Positions 18,124-27,259 are shown, counted from the stretch's first letter. The stretch is DNA of 64,000 nt from an uncultured Bacteroides sp. (GCA_949296575.1 CASFPE010000019.1:1-64000), one strand, 5' to 3'. The notes: generated by a model not told the origin, from the letters alone. Program-made: numbers and translations.

Positions 18124-19077
18124 TCAATCCGCAGCCCGGCGGAAAGGCTCCAAAACTCGTGTTTTCCCGAAAATCCAGCGCGACAGATGCAAAGCATCCA
18201 AGCACCAAGCCACAAAGAAACAGCCCGCCACATTGACGGCCAACGCCAGCATCCAGAAAAGAAGCCCCGTAGGGTCGAAAGAAAACCAGCCGCCCAACGG
18301 CTTGACCGCAAAGGTGAACAACGGAGAGAACAGCAGGATGACCAATGTGTGGCGGCCGATGTAGTTGGCCGTGCGGGCCACGGCATGCGGCAAACGGCGG
18401 TACACGGCCAAAAGGAAGCAGAACAGCAAGCCGCTGATGGCAGCACCGGCCAAAGTGCCGCGCCACAGGTTTTCCGGGAAACTGCACAACACCACGAAAG
18501 GAACCACCGCCCACCACGAGGCCGGGAAGAAGAACGTGAAGCGAAGCCCGCTCTCACGAATGGCCACGCCCGCCAGGAAATAGAGCGTGTTGGCAAACAA
18601 CATCAGGCCGCATCCTTCCGAAAGCCCGTAGAAGCAGAAACCCAATGCCAGCAAGCGCGTGAACGGCGCAGCGGGAATCCGCCACACCATATAATAAGAA
18701 ACTGTACACAATATTAAAGTATGCAGATACCAATACGGGCCTACCGGCGCGACAAACAGGTAGCGAAGCACTGCCGCCGGGGCAATGGACTCGGCCCCTT
18801 CGCGCACCGGCAGCAGATAGGAAGCGAAAATGTAGGCCGCTTCCATCACCACGTAAGGCACGAAAAGCCAAAGCATGCTCCGCCCAAAAGCAGCCGGCGG
18901 CTTGCGGATGCTGGCGAAATAGCCGGAAATCAGGAAAAAGCAGGAAGCTTGGTACATGCCTATCACTTCTTTCATGTAAGGGAAACGCTGCTCGATGTAC
19001 ACCAAGTGCATGGTGACCACCGACAGGATAAGCACGCACTTCAGGAAATCCAGTTCTTCAATCCGCTTGCCGGGCAT
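18124..19077 (-). CDS. Acyltransferase family 3 membrane protein
   Basis: 317 residues, strongly hydrophobic, about nine or ten transmembrane segments. It fits the AT3 (OafA/YrhL, COG3594/COG1835-like) family, which moves acetyl or other acyl groups onto sugars of surface polysaccharides across the inner membrane. Seen: the N-terminal ELDFLKCVLILSVVTMH segment with the conserved early histidine, CFFLISGYF near residue 45 and a YWYLHTLIL segment near 117. It ends 20 bases from the end of panB on the same strand and may be co-transcribed with it. The substrate cannot be inferred. Confidence 0.85.
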   Translation of the reverse strand: MPGKRIEELDFLKCVLILSVVTMHLVYIEQRFPYMKEVIGMYQASCFFLISGYFASIRKPPAAFGRSMLWLFVPYVVMEAAYIFASYLLPVREGAESIAPAAVLRYLFVAPVGPYWYLHTLILCTVSYYMVWRIPAAPFTRLLALGFCFYGLSEGCGLMLFANTLYFLAGVAIRESGLRFTFFFPASWWAVVPFVVLCSFPENLWRGTLAGAAISGLLFCFLLAVYRRLPHAVARTANYIGRHTLVILLFSPLFTFAVKPLGGWFSFDPTGLLFWMLALAVNVAGCFFVAWCLDALHLSRWIFGKTRVLEPFRRAAD

Positions 19078-19097
19078 AGGCTATGCTTTGAAAGCCG

Positions 19098-19919
19098 TCA
19101 ATATTGCTCTTTCTCATTGGGGAAATCACCGCTTTTCACATCGGAGACATACCGCCCGATGGCGTCCGTCATCACGGTGTGCAGGTCGGCGTAACGGCGC
19201 AGGAAGCGCGGGCTGAACCCATTGGTCATGCCCAACATGTCGGCCACGACCAGCACTTGCCCGTCCACGTCACCGCCCGCGCCAATGCCAATGACGGGAA
19301 TCGACAGTTCCTTGGCGACCCGTGCTGCCAACCGTGCCGGGATTTTCTCCAATACCAGCCCGAAACATCCGGCTTCTTCCAGCAGATGGGCATCCCTGAC
19401 GAGCTTTTCCGCTTCGGCATCTTCCTTGGCGCGCACGGTGTAAGTGCCGTATTTGTTGATGGACTGCGGCATCAACCCCAGATGGCCCATGATGGGGATG
19501 CCGGCAGAAATGATGCGTTTCACCGTGTCGATGATTTCTTCTCCGCCTTCCAGTTTCAATGCGTCAGCATGGCTTTCCTTCATGATGCGGATGGCAGAAG
19601 CCACACCTTCCAAAGGATTGCCCTGGTAGGAACCGAAAGGCATGTCCACCACCACCAAGGCACGCTTCGCCGCCCGCACCACAGATTTGCCATGGTAAAT
19701 CATCTGGTCGAGGGTGATAGGCAAGGTGGTCACGTTCCCTGCCATGACATTGGACGCAGAATCGCCGACCAATATCACGTCGATTCCCGCGCCGTCCACG
19801 ATTTGCGCCGTCGTATAGTCATACGATGTCAGCATCGATATCTTTTCCCCCTTTTGTTTCATTTCCAACAAGCGGTGGGTTGTCACTTTCCTTGTGTCGT
19901 CTGTAATGTAACCAGCCAT
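19098..19919 (-). CDS. panB: 3-methyl-2-oxobutanoate hydroxymethyltransferase
   Basis: Transfers a hydroxymethyl group from 5,10-methylene-tetrahydrofolate to 2-oxoisovalerate to make ketopantoate, the first committed step of pantothenate (CoA) synthesis. The 273-residue TIM barrel shows the family motifs [13 protein letters not shown] near 30, [14 protein letters not shown] near 48 with the metal-binding Asp, GHLGLMPQS near 137, the [11 protein letters not shown] segment with the catalytic Glu near 180, and GIGAG near 208. Length is standard (about 265-280). A complete promoter lies at 19946-19976. panC and panD are not nearby. Confidence 0.96.
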   Translation of the reverse strand: MAGYITDDTRKVTTHRLLEMKQKGEKISMLTSYDYTTAQIVDGAGIDVILVGDSASNVMAGNVTTLPITLDQMIYHGKSVVRAAKRALVVVDMPFGSYQGNPLEGVASAIRIMKESHADALKLEGGEEIIDTVKRIISAGIPIMGHLGLMPQSINKYGTYTVRAKEDAEAEKLVRDAHLLEEAGCFGLVLEKIPARLAARVAKELSIPVIGIGAGGDVDGQVLVVADMLGMTNGFSPRFLRRYADLHTVMTDAIGRYVSDVKSGDFPNEKEQY

Positions 19920-19945
19920 TTCTTTTACGTTTTAAAAATTGCCCG

Positions 19946-19976
19946 CAAAATTACATCTTATTATCAAAGCGGGCAA
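19946..19976 (-). promoter_or_regulatory. Promoter of panB
   Basis: Minus strand: TTG at 19976-19974, 20-base spacer, TAATTTTG at 19953-19946, 27 bases ahead of the ATG. Both boxes and the spacer fit the Bacteroides consensus. Confidence 0.6.
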
Positions 19977-20008
19977 GAAAAGGGAAAGAAATACACGTTT
20001 CCCCGGCA

Positions 20009-20662
20009 TCATGGCAACAGGCGCACCATGTCGCCGTAGGTGAAATGCCGGAAATCGCCGATGACGGCCACGGCCAAATCCTTGATAGCCTCCGCAGGAT
20101 GGGTGGTGGACAGCCCAATGACGGTCATGCCCGCCGCATTGCCCGCTTTCAGGCCATTGAAGGAATCCTCGAACACAAACGACCTTTCCGGCACTGTGCC
20201 AAACACTTCCGCCCCTTTCAGGTAACAATCCGGGAAAGGTTTGGAACGTGCGAAGTCTTCGGCCACGAGGATGCGGTCGAACTGCTCCTCCAGTTCAGGA
20301 CGCGCCCTGTACACGCTGGCCATCTTCGTGCGGTCGCTGCTGGTCACCACTGCCAAGCGCACGCCGTGTTCCCGCAGGTCGGCCAGGAAATCCATGATGC
20401 CCGGCACGTACACATAATCCATGTTGGCTTCAAACTTTATCAAATCTTCGCGGATGCGGGCCTGCACGTCTTCCTCGCCGGGAAAGTATTTGTCGAAAAT
20501 CTGCACCAAGGTGGTGCCTTTTATCAACTGCGCGAAATCAGGGATTTCCGGATGGTAACGCCGTCCTTGTTCGCCCCAAAACTGTGAATATTGCGGTTCG
20601 GTATCGACCACGACCCCGTCGAAATCAAACAAGGCGGCAATGGGTTGGTTGGTTTCTGTCAT
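20009..20662 (-). CDS. HAD-superfamily hydrolase (beta-phosphoglucomutase-like)
   Basis: 217-residue cytosolic phosphatase or phosphomutase of HAD subfamily I. Motif I is ALFDFDGVVVDTEPQ (nucleophile Asp13, acid/base Asp15), motif II VVTSSDRTKM near 112, a lysine in ARSKPFPDCYLKG near 143, and motif IV FVFEDSFNGLKAGNAAGM near 165. The small helical cap between motifs I and II is typical of PgmB/phosphatase members. Substrate unknown. It is divergent from the MATE exporter, with promoters for both in the 102-base gap. Confidence 0.88.
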   Translation of the reverse strand: MTETNQPIAALFDFDGVVVDTEPQYSQFWGEQGRRYHPEIPDFAQLIKGTTLVQIFDKYFPGEEDVQARIREDLIKFEANMDYVYVPGIMDFLADLREHGVRLAVVTSSDRTKMASVYRARPELEEQFDRILVAEDFARSKPFPDCYLKGAEVFGTVPERSFVFEDSFNGLKAGNAAGMTVIGLSTTHPAEAIKDLAVAVIGDFRHFTYGDMVRLLP

Positions 20663-20687
20663 GATGTTTAATTTGATTTAACGGTGG

Positions 20688-20719
20688 CAAAGTTACCGCA
20701 TTCTGCCTGAAAAAGGCAA
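20688..20719 (-). promoter_or_regulatory. Promoter of the HAD hydrolase gene
   Basis: Minus strand: TTG at 20719-20717, 21-base spacer, TAACTTTG at 20695-20688. Confidence 0.6.
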
Positions 20720-20727
20720 ATTCTTCT

Positions 20728-20735
20728 TACCTTTG
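20728..20735 (+). promoter_or_regulatory. -7 box (TACCTTTG) of the MATE exporter gene
   Basis: Exact TAnnTTTG, 30 bases ahead of the ATG at 20765. The -33 region overlaps the divergent promoter. Confidence 0.55.
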
Positions 20736-20764
20736 CCCTGCTTAAAAAAACATAACGCCGCATC

Positions 20765-22126
20765 ATGCCCACCCGCAACAACCCGCACACCTTAGGGACT
20801 GAGCCTATCGGAAAGCTGCTTGTGCAGTATTCCTTGCCGGCCATCATCGGCATGACGCTCACTTCTTTGTGCAACATCATCGACAGTGTGTTCATCGGAC
20901 ACGGCATCGGGGCGTATGCCATCTCAGGGCTGGCCATCTCTTTCCCGTTGATGAACCTCGTGATGGCGTTCTGCACGCTTGTCGGCGTAGGCGGCGCCAC
21001 CATCGCTTCCATTCGTTTGGGGCAGAAAGACATGCGCGGCGCATCCGAAGTGCTGGGCAATGTCCTGTCGCTCGGCATCATCAACGGCATCCTGTTCGGC
21101 AGCATCTCCTTGCTTTTCTTGGATGAAATACTGGTGTTTTTCGGGGCGAGCGCGGAAACCCTTCCCTATGCCCACGACTTCATGAAGGTCATCCTCCTCG
21201 GCACTCCCGTTTCCTACACCATGATCGGGCTCAACAACCTGATGCGGGCCACAGGGTATCCGCGCAAAGCCATGCTGACTTCCATGGTCACATTGACAGG
21301 CAATGTGGCGCTGGCGCCCATTCTCATCTTCGGCTTGCAATGGGGAATGGCAGGCGCAGGGCTGGCCACTGTGGCATCACAATTCGCCGGGATGATGTGG
21401 ATCCTGCATCATTTCATGCGGAAAGACAGTTATATCCGGTTCGAACGAGGCATCTACCGGCTGAAAGGACACATTGCCGCCAGCATTTTCAGCATCGGCC
21501 TGTCGCCTTTCCTGATGAACATCTGCGCCTCGGCCATCGTGGTAATCATCAATACCAGCCTGAAAGAGCATGGGGGCGACTTGGCCATCGGCGCCTACGG
21601 CATCATCAACCGCGTCCTCACTTTGTTTACAATGGTGGTGTTGGGCCTGGCAATGGGAATGCAACCTATCGTGGGCTACAACCATGGCGCACGAATCCAT
21701 CAACGGGTGCAACGCACATTGAAATACGGCATCATCGCAGGAGCCGCCATCACTTCCGCAGGATTCATCGCTTGCGAATGCTTCCCTCAGGCCATCACTT
21801 CCATGTTTACCGACAACGCCGAACTGTCTGCCTTCGCGGAAACAGGGCTGCGCGCTTGTGTCATGATGTATCCTTTGGTGGGCTGCCAAATGGTCATCAC
21901 CCAATTTTTCCAGTCCATCGGGAAGGCCAAAGTGTCCATTTTCCTGTCCCTCACGCGGCAGTTGATTTACCTGCTGCCTTGCCTGTTGCTGCTTCCCCCG
22001 GTGTGGGGCGTGAACGGCGTGTGGGCCAGCATGCCTTTGTCGGATGTTTTTGCTTTCCTCACGGCGGTGGGCATGCTCCTGCATTACCAGAGGCAATGGA
22101 AAAAGAAACAACCCGCAGTGCGCTGA
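20765..22126 (+). CDS. MATE-family multidrug/toxin efflux transporter
   Basis: 453-residue inner-membrane antiporter with about twelve transmembrane helices in two MatE repeats. It exports cationic drugs or metabolites in exchange for Na+ or H+. Seen: an N-terminal IGKLLVQYSLPAIIGM segment, LCNIIDSVFIGHGIG near 37 (typical MATE motif around the first helix pair) and the second-half GLAMGMQPIVGYNHGA near 295, a MATE hallmark. Length is typical. It is followed after about 78 bases by the fucosidase, which has its own promoter box. Confidence 0.93.
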   Translation: MPTRNNPHTLGTEPIGKLLVQYSLPAIIGMTLTSLCNIIDSVFIGHGIGAYAISGLAISFPLMNLVMAFCTLVGVGGATIASIRLGQKDMRGASEVLGNVLSLGIINGILFGSISLLFLDEILVFFGASAETLPYAHDFMKVILLGTPVSYTMIGLNNLMRATGYPRKAMLTSMVTLTGNVALAPILIFGLQWGMAGAGLATVASQFAGMMWILHHFMRKDSYIRFERGIYRLKGHIAASIFSIGLSPFLMNICASAIVVIINTSLKEHGGDLAIGAYGIINRVLTLFTMVVLGLAMGMQPIVGYNHGARIHQRVQRTLKYGIIAGAAITSAGFIACECFPQAITSMFTDNAELSAFAETGLRACVMMYPLVGCQMVITQFFQSIGKAKVSIFLSLTRQLIYLLPCLLLLPPVWGVNGVWASMPLSDVFAFLTAVGMLLHYQRQWKKKQPAVR

Positions 22127-22172
22127 CGGCAAATATCCGCCGTGCCTTTCATGGATATTCCAGTTTTGTTCC

Positions 22173-22180
22173 TATCTTTG
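22173..22180 (+). promoter_or_regulatory. -7 box (TATCTTTG) of the fucosidase-cutC operon
   Basis: Exact TAnnTTTG match, 25 bases before the ATG at 22205. It excludes the longer frame starting at 22142. Confidence 0.6.
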
Positions 22181-22204
22181 CCGTCACATCAATTGAACCA
22201 CATT

Positions 22205-23536
22205 ATGAAAAAACACCATTTCCTCTTTTCCGCCCTCTGCATGTTGCTTGCGGGCGGTTTGTTCCCGCAAGCCATGCATGCGGAAGAACCATCCGGCTGG
22301 TACACGCCTACTGAAGAAAACTTGGCATCGCGCCAAGCGTTCCAAGACGACAAATTCGGCATCTTCCTCCATTGGGGGCTTTACAGCATGCTGGCCACCG
22401 GCGAATGGACCATGCACAACAAGGATTTGAATTACCAAGAATATGCGAAATTGGCTTCAGGCTTCTACCCGTCGAAATTCAATGCCGCCGAATGGGTGGC
22501 CGCCATCAAGGCATCGGGCGCCCGGTACATTTGCTTCACTACCCGCCACCATGAGGGCTTCTCGATGTTCGACACGCAATGGTCGGACTACAACATCGTG
22601 GATGCCACACCGTTCCGGCGCGACGTGCTGAAGGAACTGGCCGACGAATGCCGCAAGCAAGGCATCGCCCTCCACCTTTATTATTCGCACCTGGACTGGT
22701 ACCGCGACGACTATTACCCTCTTGGCCGGACCGGGCAAGGCACGGGACGGACGACGCACGGCGAGTGGAAAACCTACTACCAATTCATGAACAACCAACT
22801 GACAGAACTGCTGACGAACTATGGGCCGATACGTGCCATCTGGTTCGACGGCTGGTGGGACCACGACCAAGACCCGGACTTTGACTGGCAACTGCCGGAA
22901 CAATACGCCATGATCCACCGCTTGCAGCCCGCCTGCCTTATCGGCAACAACCACCACCAAGTGCCGTTCGAAGGGGAAGACATCCAAATCTTCGAGCGCG
23001 ACCTTCCCGGAGAAAACACGGCAGGATTGTCTGGACAGGACATCAGCCGACTGCCATTGGAGACGTGCCAAACGATGAACGGCATGTGGGGATACAAGAT
23101 TACCGACCAAGATTACAAATCAGCAAAGACACTCATCCAATATTTGGTGAGGGCAGCAGGCATGAACGCCAACCTGCTGATGAACATCGGCCCGCAACCC
23201 AACGGGGAACTGCCCGCCGCAGCCGTGTCGCGCCTGAAAGAAATCGGCGAATGGATGCAGACCTACGGGGAAACCATCTACGGGACACGGGGCGGACTGG
23301 TGGCACCCCACGATTGGGGCGTGACCACGCAAAAAGGGAATCGCCTGTTCGTGCATATTCTCAATCTGCAAGACAACGGGCTGTACTTGCCCTTGACCGC
23401 GAAAGTGAAGAAAGCCGTGCTGTTCAAAGATGGCACAAAGGTGAAGTTCTCGCAAAACAAGCAGGGGACATTGCTCCAATTCAATGAAGTGCCTGCCGAC
23501 ACAGATTATGTAGTAGAACTGACTTTGGCAGAATGA
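22205..23536 (+). CDS. Alpha-L-fucosidase, glycoside hydrolase family 29, exported
   Basis: Removes terminal alpha-L-fucose from glycans such as host mucin or dietary oligosaccharides. 443 residues with a signal peptide (about 1-25, cleavage after MHA). GH29 features: FGIFLHWGLYSM near 55, the FTTRHHEGFSMFD block near 100, and the IWFDGWWDH motif whose Asp215 is the expected nucleophile. The C-terminal part is a small beta-sandwich. Residual linkage preference cannot be read. Its stop codon overlaps the cutC start by four bases, so the two are co-translated. No SusC/SusD pair is nearby, so this is not a classical PUL. Confidence 0.93.
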   Translation: MKKHHFLFSALCMLLAGGLFPQAMHAEEPSGWYTPTEENLASRQAFQDDKFGIFLHWGLYSMLATGEWTMHNKDLNYQEYAKLASGFYPSKFNAAEWVAAIKASGARYICFTTRHHEGFSMFDTQWSDYNIVDATPFRRDVLKELADECRKQGIALHLYYSHLDWYRDDYYPLGRTGQGTGRTTHGEWKTYYQFMNNQLTELLTNYGPIRAIWFDGWWDHDQDPDFDWQLPEQYAMIHRLQPACLIGNNHHQVPFEGEDIQIFERDLPGENTAGLSGQDISRLPLETCQTMNGMWGYKITDQDYKSAKTLIQYLVRAAGMNANLLMNIGPQPNGELPAAAVSRLKEIGEWMQTYGETIYGTRGGLVAPHDWGVTTQKGNRLFVHILNLQDNGLYLPLTAKVKKAVLFKDGTKVKFSQNKQGTLLQFNEVPADTDYVVELTLAE

Positions 23537-24285
23537 TGGCAGAAGGTTTTCAGTTTGAAGTGTGCGCCAATTCCGTGGAAAGCGCCATCGAAGCGCAAAA
23601 AGGCGGAGCCTGCCGCGTGGAGCTTTGCGCCGGGATACCCGAAGGAGGCACCACGCCTTCCTTCGGCGAAATCGCAATTGCCCGCAAGTTGCTCGCCATC
23701 CGCCTGCATGTCATCATCCGTCCCCGTGGAGGGGATTTCCTGTATTCCCCCGTCGAGCAGGAAATCATGCTGGAAGACATCCGCAACGCCCGCCGTGCCG
23801 GTGCCGACGGGGTGGTGTTCGGTTGCCTCACGGCTGAAGGAGAGGTGGACCTACCCCTCATGAAGAAGTTGATGGAGGCTGCCCAAGGCATGTCTGTCAC
23901 CTTCCATCGGGCGTTCGACATGTGCCGGGACGCTTCGCAGGCATTGGAGGACATTATTGCCTTGGGATGCGACCGCATCCTGACATCCGGCGGCATGCGC
24001 ACGGCAGAAGAAGGCATTCCCCGGCTGAAAGTTTTGCAGGAACAGGCGGCGGAGAGAATCACCATCATGCCGGGATGCGGCATCCGCGCCGCCAACATTG
24101 CCAAGATTGCCCAAGGCACCGGCTGCCGCGAGTTCCATTTCTCGGCGCGCTCCCCCATCGAAAGCCGGATGATTTTCCGAAACCCGTCCGTGTCGATGGG
24201 CGGCACTGTCCATATCGACGAGTACACCCAAGAGCGGACCGATGCCGCCAAAGTGGCGGAAACCATCCGGCTGCTGGAAGGATGA
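23533..24285 (+). CDS. cutC: CutC-family protein (copper homeostasis annotation)
   Basis: 250-residue TIM-barrel protein of the CutC family. The family was named for copper tolerance in E. coli, but its biochemical role is unsettled. Seen: FEVCANSVESAIEAQKGGA at the N-terminus, IRPRGGDFLYSP near 58, GADGVVFGCLTAEGEVD near 95, TFHRAFDM near 130 and the late REFHFSAR near 200. Either of two adjacent ATGs (23533 or 23536) can start it; the first overlaps the fucosidase TGA. Tight coupling to a glycosidase suggests a role in carbohydrate handling rather than copper. A strong bidirectional terminator follows. Confidence 0.9.
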   Translation: MMAEGFQFEVCANSVESAIEAQKGGACRVELCAGIPEGGTTPSFGEIAIARKLLAIRLHVIIRPRGGDFLYSPVEQEIMLEDIRNARRAGADGVVFGCLTAEGEVDLPLMKKLMEAAQGMSVTFHRAFDMCRDASQALEDIIALGCDRILTSGGMRTAEEGIPRLKVLQEQAAERITIMPGCGIRAANIAKIAQGTGCREFHFSARSPIESRMIFRNPSVSMGGTVHIDEYTQERTDAAKVAETIRLLEG

Positions 24286-24317
24286 CTCCTGCATTCCCTT
24301 ATAATATAATAATGTAT

Positions 24318-24367
24318 AAACAGAAGCCCCGCTCCTTGCAATGATGCAGGAAGCGGGGCTTCTGTTT
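24318..24367. terminator. Bidirectional terminator hairpin
   Basis: Arms 24318-24340 and 24345-24367 pair over 23 positions with two mismatches (core AGAAGCCCCGCT), separated by ATGA. It lies between the convergent cutC and transglutaminase genes; T-rich flanks occur on both sides. Confidence 0.85.
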
Positions 24368-24388
24368 CAATGCCGTTCAAACGTCCTC

Positions 24389-27028
24389 CTAAAGCTGGCG
24401 GATGACTTTGAGCAACTGCTCGCCCAAGCCGATGGTGTAGCCCTGCGACACAAAGACCACGCGGTTGAACGTATCGGCAATCACGAACAGCGGCAAATGG
24501 ACATTGCCCTTCAGGTTCATGTTGGCAATGATTTCATTCCGCAGGTTCCCGTCAATGTCTGCGCCCCACACGATGGTGGACGGCAGGCCGGGGAACTCAT
24601 CTTCGCGGAACTTTTGCTCCATGGACGGGTCTGCCCACAGCAGGACAAGGCTTCTGCCCCACTCCTCAAGCTCGCCGCTGACAGCCGCGATGTCGCGCAA
24701 AGCATGGTTCGTTGGCTCTTGCCCCACGCCTAATATGCCGACCACATAGTAGCCACGCCCGGTGGCGGAAAGCAAGCTTTGCGGTGTGCCGCCGCCAGCA
24801 GGCCGGAAGAAGGCTTCGGAATTGAGGTTGCCAATCACTTTCACCACGTCCGGGTTGTCGCGCATCGTCAAGTCGATGCGGGTCGTTTCCCCTTCCTTCA
24901 CTGTGAAGAACGTGGTTTGCGAAAGCACGCTCCCGCTGGCCAGGCGGGTGCCGGTGGTCAACATGTAATAACCGGCTGCCATGCGCAAGGGCTTCGAAAG
25001 CAGTTCCTTCCAACTCCCGGAAGCATCTTCGGGATAATTCATCAGGCGGAATGTGCCGTTGTCGAAGCGCGAAAGAGTGTAATGGTAGTAATAAAGCGGG
25101 TTCTCCAACGCCTTGGCGGGACGGTAGGTTGCCACAAGTTGCCCGGACGGCGCAACGGGGCTCTCGGAAGTGCTGAACGACACGTCCAGCCAAATGCCGT
25201 CAAGCGTGGCGAACTGCACCTTGGAGGTCACCTCATCGATGCGTGCCGGCACACCTGCCGCCCGCAACACGGCCACGAAGAACACGTCGCGTGAACGGGC
25301 ATCCGTCACTCTCGTTTTCCACACTCCTTCCGGCGACATGTACACATTGGCATCGTTCATGCCGTCGTTTACCGTGATGTTGCGGTTGCACCATTCAATG
25401 AGCGAGCCGGGATTCCGTTCCACAAGGCGGATAAGGGTGGTATCTTGTTGCAAGAAAGACTTGTAGGGGGTCAATGCTTCATAGGCCACTCTGGGGTTCT
25501 GCACGTATTTGTCGAAATAAGCAGAGGGGTAGATGGACGACGGCGTGTTCAGCAGATGGTCGGCCAGCACGGATGCCGGGGCATCACGCAAGTCTTTTTC
25601 AGACACGTTCTCCAACAGGCTGAGGGCGGCTTCTTTCTTTCCGGCAGGCGCTTCCGCAATGAAACGGGCAATTTCGGCATGGTTGCCGCGCGATTTCAGG
25701 AGAAGGGCAACGGTGCGTTCCTTGTCCGTGCCGTTCTCGGCTGCCAATTCTTCCGCCTGCTCCTTTGTCATGAAAGTGGCCATGTAAGCATTCCTGAGAG
25801 AGTCTTCATGCGCGAACCGCCGGTCGTTCTCTTTGCGTTGTTCCGGCGTGACGGCCACTGCCACGGCCTTTTCCACCGGCGGCACGATGTCGAGCGGCAA
25901 GGAAAATGCGTCGCCTTCCGCATGCTCCAGTTTTATGGTTATCTCTTTGTCTTTCCCGAACGAAAGCTTTCCAAAGCCGAATTTCCCGCCTTTAGATGCC
26001 CATGCCAGCATGTCGCCTTTGCCGGCTGCCAAGGACACTTGCCCTTTCTTGTCCGTATGTTTCACGACTACCGTGCAAAATTCCGCATAATTGTACAGCT
26101 TGAATTCCACTTTCGCGCTGTCCACCGGCTGCCCTTCCGCGTCTACCACGCGGACCTGGCCTTGGGCTGTTTCCGCATAATTGGAGGTCACGTTGATTTC
26201 CGTGTTCAAAGTGCTTTTCCGTATGACTTCTTCCGACCCGTGGTATTTCCCGAACACTTTCGTGTGCATCAGCATGCCTCGGGCTGCCGGAGCGTTGAAC
26301 CATCCCAAATCCAGCACAGGTTCCGGCTCGCAGGCGCCCATGAAATGCCATTTTCCGTCCACCCATGCTTCTACCCATGCATGGTTGTCGTCGGTATGCG
26401 CCCATCGCGGCGTGTAAACCTGGCGGGCAGGGATGCCCACCGTGCGCAAAGCGGCCACCAACAAAGTGGATTCTTCACCGCAACGGCCGTAAGCTGTGCG
26501 GATAGTGGCCAAAGGGGAACTGGTGCGCGCATCGCTGGGCGCATAAGTGGCTTTCTCATGGCACCAATGGTTTACTTCCAACACGGCATCGTGGAGGGAA
26601 AGCCCTTGCACGCGTTCTTTCAGTTCATCGTAGCACACGGTGCGGAAGTCGTCGAGGATTTCATTGTTGACGCGGGGCGGCAGCACGAAATGGCGGAATT
26701 CACGTTCCGGCACTTCCTGCCCCCATGGCATTTCCTGTCGTGCCTGAAGCACGCATCTCACGTTGGCCAAATGGTAATCGCCGGAATGGTCCGCCAAGTC
26801 GGAAACCGGCATGTACGCATAAAGGAACATCATGGCCTCCCGTTCCTCTTGAGCCATTTCGCGGTTGAACACATCAAAAATCTCCGTCATGCCCAACGCT
26901 TCTTTCCGGGCATTGAAGTCGGCTTCTGCCTCCTCCCGTTCAAGGGCATCTGAGATGAAATGCCTTTCTTGGCAGGACACCAAGGCCGCAAGAGCCATCA
27001 CGCCTGCCCACAATTTCCATTTTTTCAT
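24389..27028 (-). CDS. Large transglutaminase-like domain lipoprotein
   Basis: 879-residue lipoprotein from the start at 27028 (MKKWKLWAGV, lipobox LVSC with Cys near 18), so it is probably anchored in the envelope. A transglutaminase-like domain lies at about 150-270, with the catalytic Cys in AYGRCGEESTLLVAALR, the His in DDNHAWVEAW and an acidic residue in GACEPEP. Further on there are beta-sandwich segments, a Glu/Lys-rich helical region (about 440-520) and a second transglutaminase-like core near 600 (DVFFVAVLRAAGVPARIDEV) that appears to lack its Cys. The tail resembles a thioredoxin-like fold. Substrate unknown; such Bacteroidetes proteins are often peptidase-like. Two tandem promoter repeats lie upstream. 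Confidence 0.8.
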   Translation of the reverse strand: MKKWKLWAGVMALAALVSCQERHFISDALEREEAEADFNARKEALGMTEIFDVFNREMAQEEREAMMFLYAYMPVSDLADHSGDYHLANVRCVLQARQEMPWGQEVPEREFRHFVLPPRVNNEILDDFRTVCYDELKERVQGLSLHDAVLEVNHWCHEKATYAPSDARTSSPLATIRTAYGRCGEESTLLVAALRTVGIPARQVYTPRWAHTDDNHAWVEAWVDGKWHFMGACEPEPVLDLGWFNAPAARGMLMHTKVFGKYHGSEEVIRKSTLNTEINVTSNYAETAQGQVRVVDAEGQPVDSAKVEFKLYNYAEFCTVVVKHTDKKGQVSLAAGKGDMLAWASKGGKFGFGKLSFGKDKEITIKLEHAEGDAFSLPLDIVPPVEKAVAVAVTPEQRKENDRRFAHEDSLRNAYMATFMTKEQAEELAAENGTDKERTVALLLKSRGNHAEIARFIAEAPAGKKEAALSLLENVSEKDLRDAPASVLADHLLNTPSSIYPSAYFDKYVQNPRVAYEALTPYKSFLQQDTTLIRLVERNPGSLIEWCNRNITVNDGMNDANVYMSPEGVWKTRVTDARSRDVFFVAVLRAAGVPARIDEVTSKVQFATLDGIWLDVSFSTSESPVAPSGQLVATYRPAKALENPLYYYHYTLSRFDNGTFRLMNYPEDASGSWKELLSKPLRMAAGYYMLTTGTRLASGSVLSQTTFFTVKEGETTRIDLTMRDNPDVVKVIGNLNSEAFFRPAGGGTPQSLLSATGRGYYVVGILGVGQEPTNHALRDIAAVSGELEEWGRSLVLLWADPSMEQKFREDEFPGLPSTIVWGADIDGNLRNEIIANMNLKGNVHLPLFVIADTFNRVVFVSQGYTIGLGEQLLKVIRQL

Positions 27029-27062
27029 AGTCACATTCATAAATGTCCATTCATAATTTCCG

Positions 27063-27147
27063 GCCAAATATAGTGAAAGGTAAGTGCAGAAGCAAGTGAA
27101 AACGAAGTTTTCAAACTTGATTTTGCCGAACCGCATCCTATATTCGC
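27063..27147 (-). repeat. Promoter-bearing intergenic repeat, copy 1
   Basis: On the minus strand: GCGAATATAGG, a TGCGGTTCGGCAAA segment, a GAAAAC-TTC-GTTTTC hairpin (27112-27098), TTG at 27095-27093, a 20-base spacer and TATATTTG at 27072-27065. It closely matches the plus-strand element at 53886-53972 and, more loosely, copy 2. Confidence 0.8.
27065..27095 (-). promoter_or_regulatory. Proximal promoter of the transglutaminase lipoprotein gene
   Basis: Minus strand TTG (27095-27093), 20-base spacer, TATATTTG (27072-27065), 37 bases ahead of the ATG at 27028. It lies within repeat copy 1. Confidence 0.65.
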
Positions 27148-27149
27148 AA

Positions 27150-27220
27150 GGCAAATGTACGCAAGGGTGAGCGCCGAAGCAAGCGAAAACAAAATTTTCA
27201 GGCGCTGTTCCGCAGGGACG
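27150..27220 (-). repeat. Promoter-bearing intergenic repeat, copy 2 (5'-diverged)
   Basis: Same order as copy 1: a hairpin GAAAAT-TTT-GTTTTC at 27199-27185, TTG at 27182-27180, 20-base spacer and TACATTTG at 27159-27152. The two -7 boxes are 87 bases apart. Confidence 0.7.
27152..27182 (-). promoter_or_regulatory. Distal promoter in repeat copy 2
   Basis: Minus strand TTG, 20-base spacer, TACATTTG. It would give a second, longer transcript of the transglutaminase gene. Confidence 0.55.
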
Positions 27221-27259
27221 GCACATCCATTTTCGGGAAACATGCCAGCAGGAAAACGG

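Noticed and set aside
25445..26953. 502-residue open frame on the plus strand
   Set aside because: It is antisense to the transglutaminase lipoprotein gene, which has clear domain motifs. The composition (Phe/Arg/His-rich) is that of a shadow frame.
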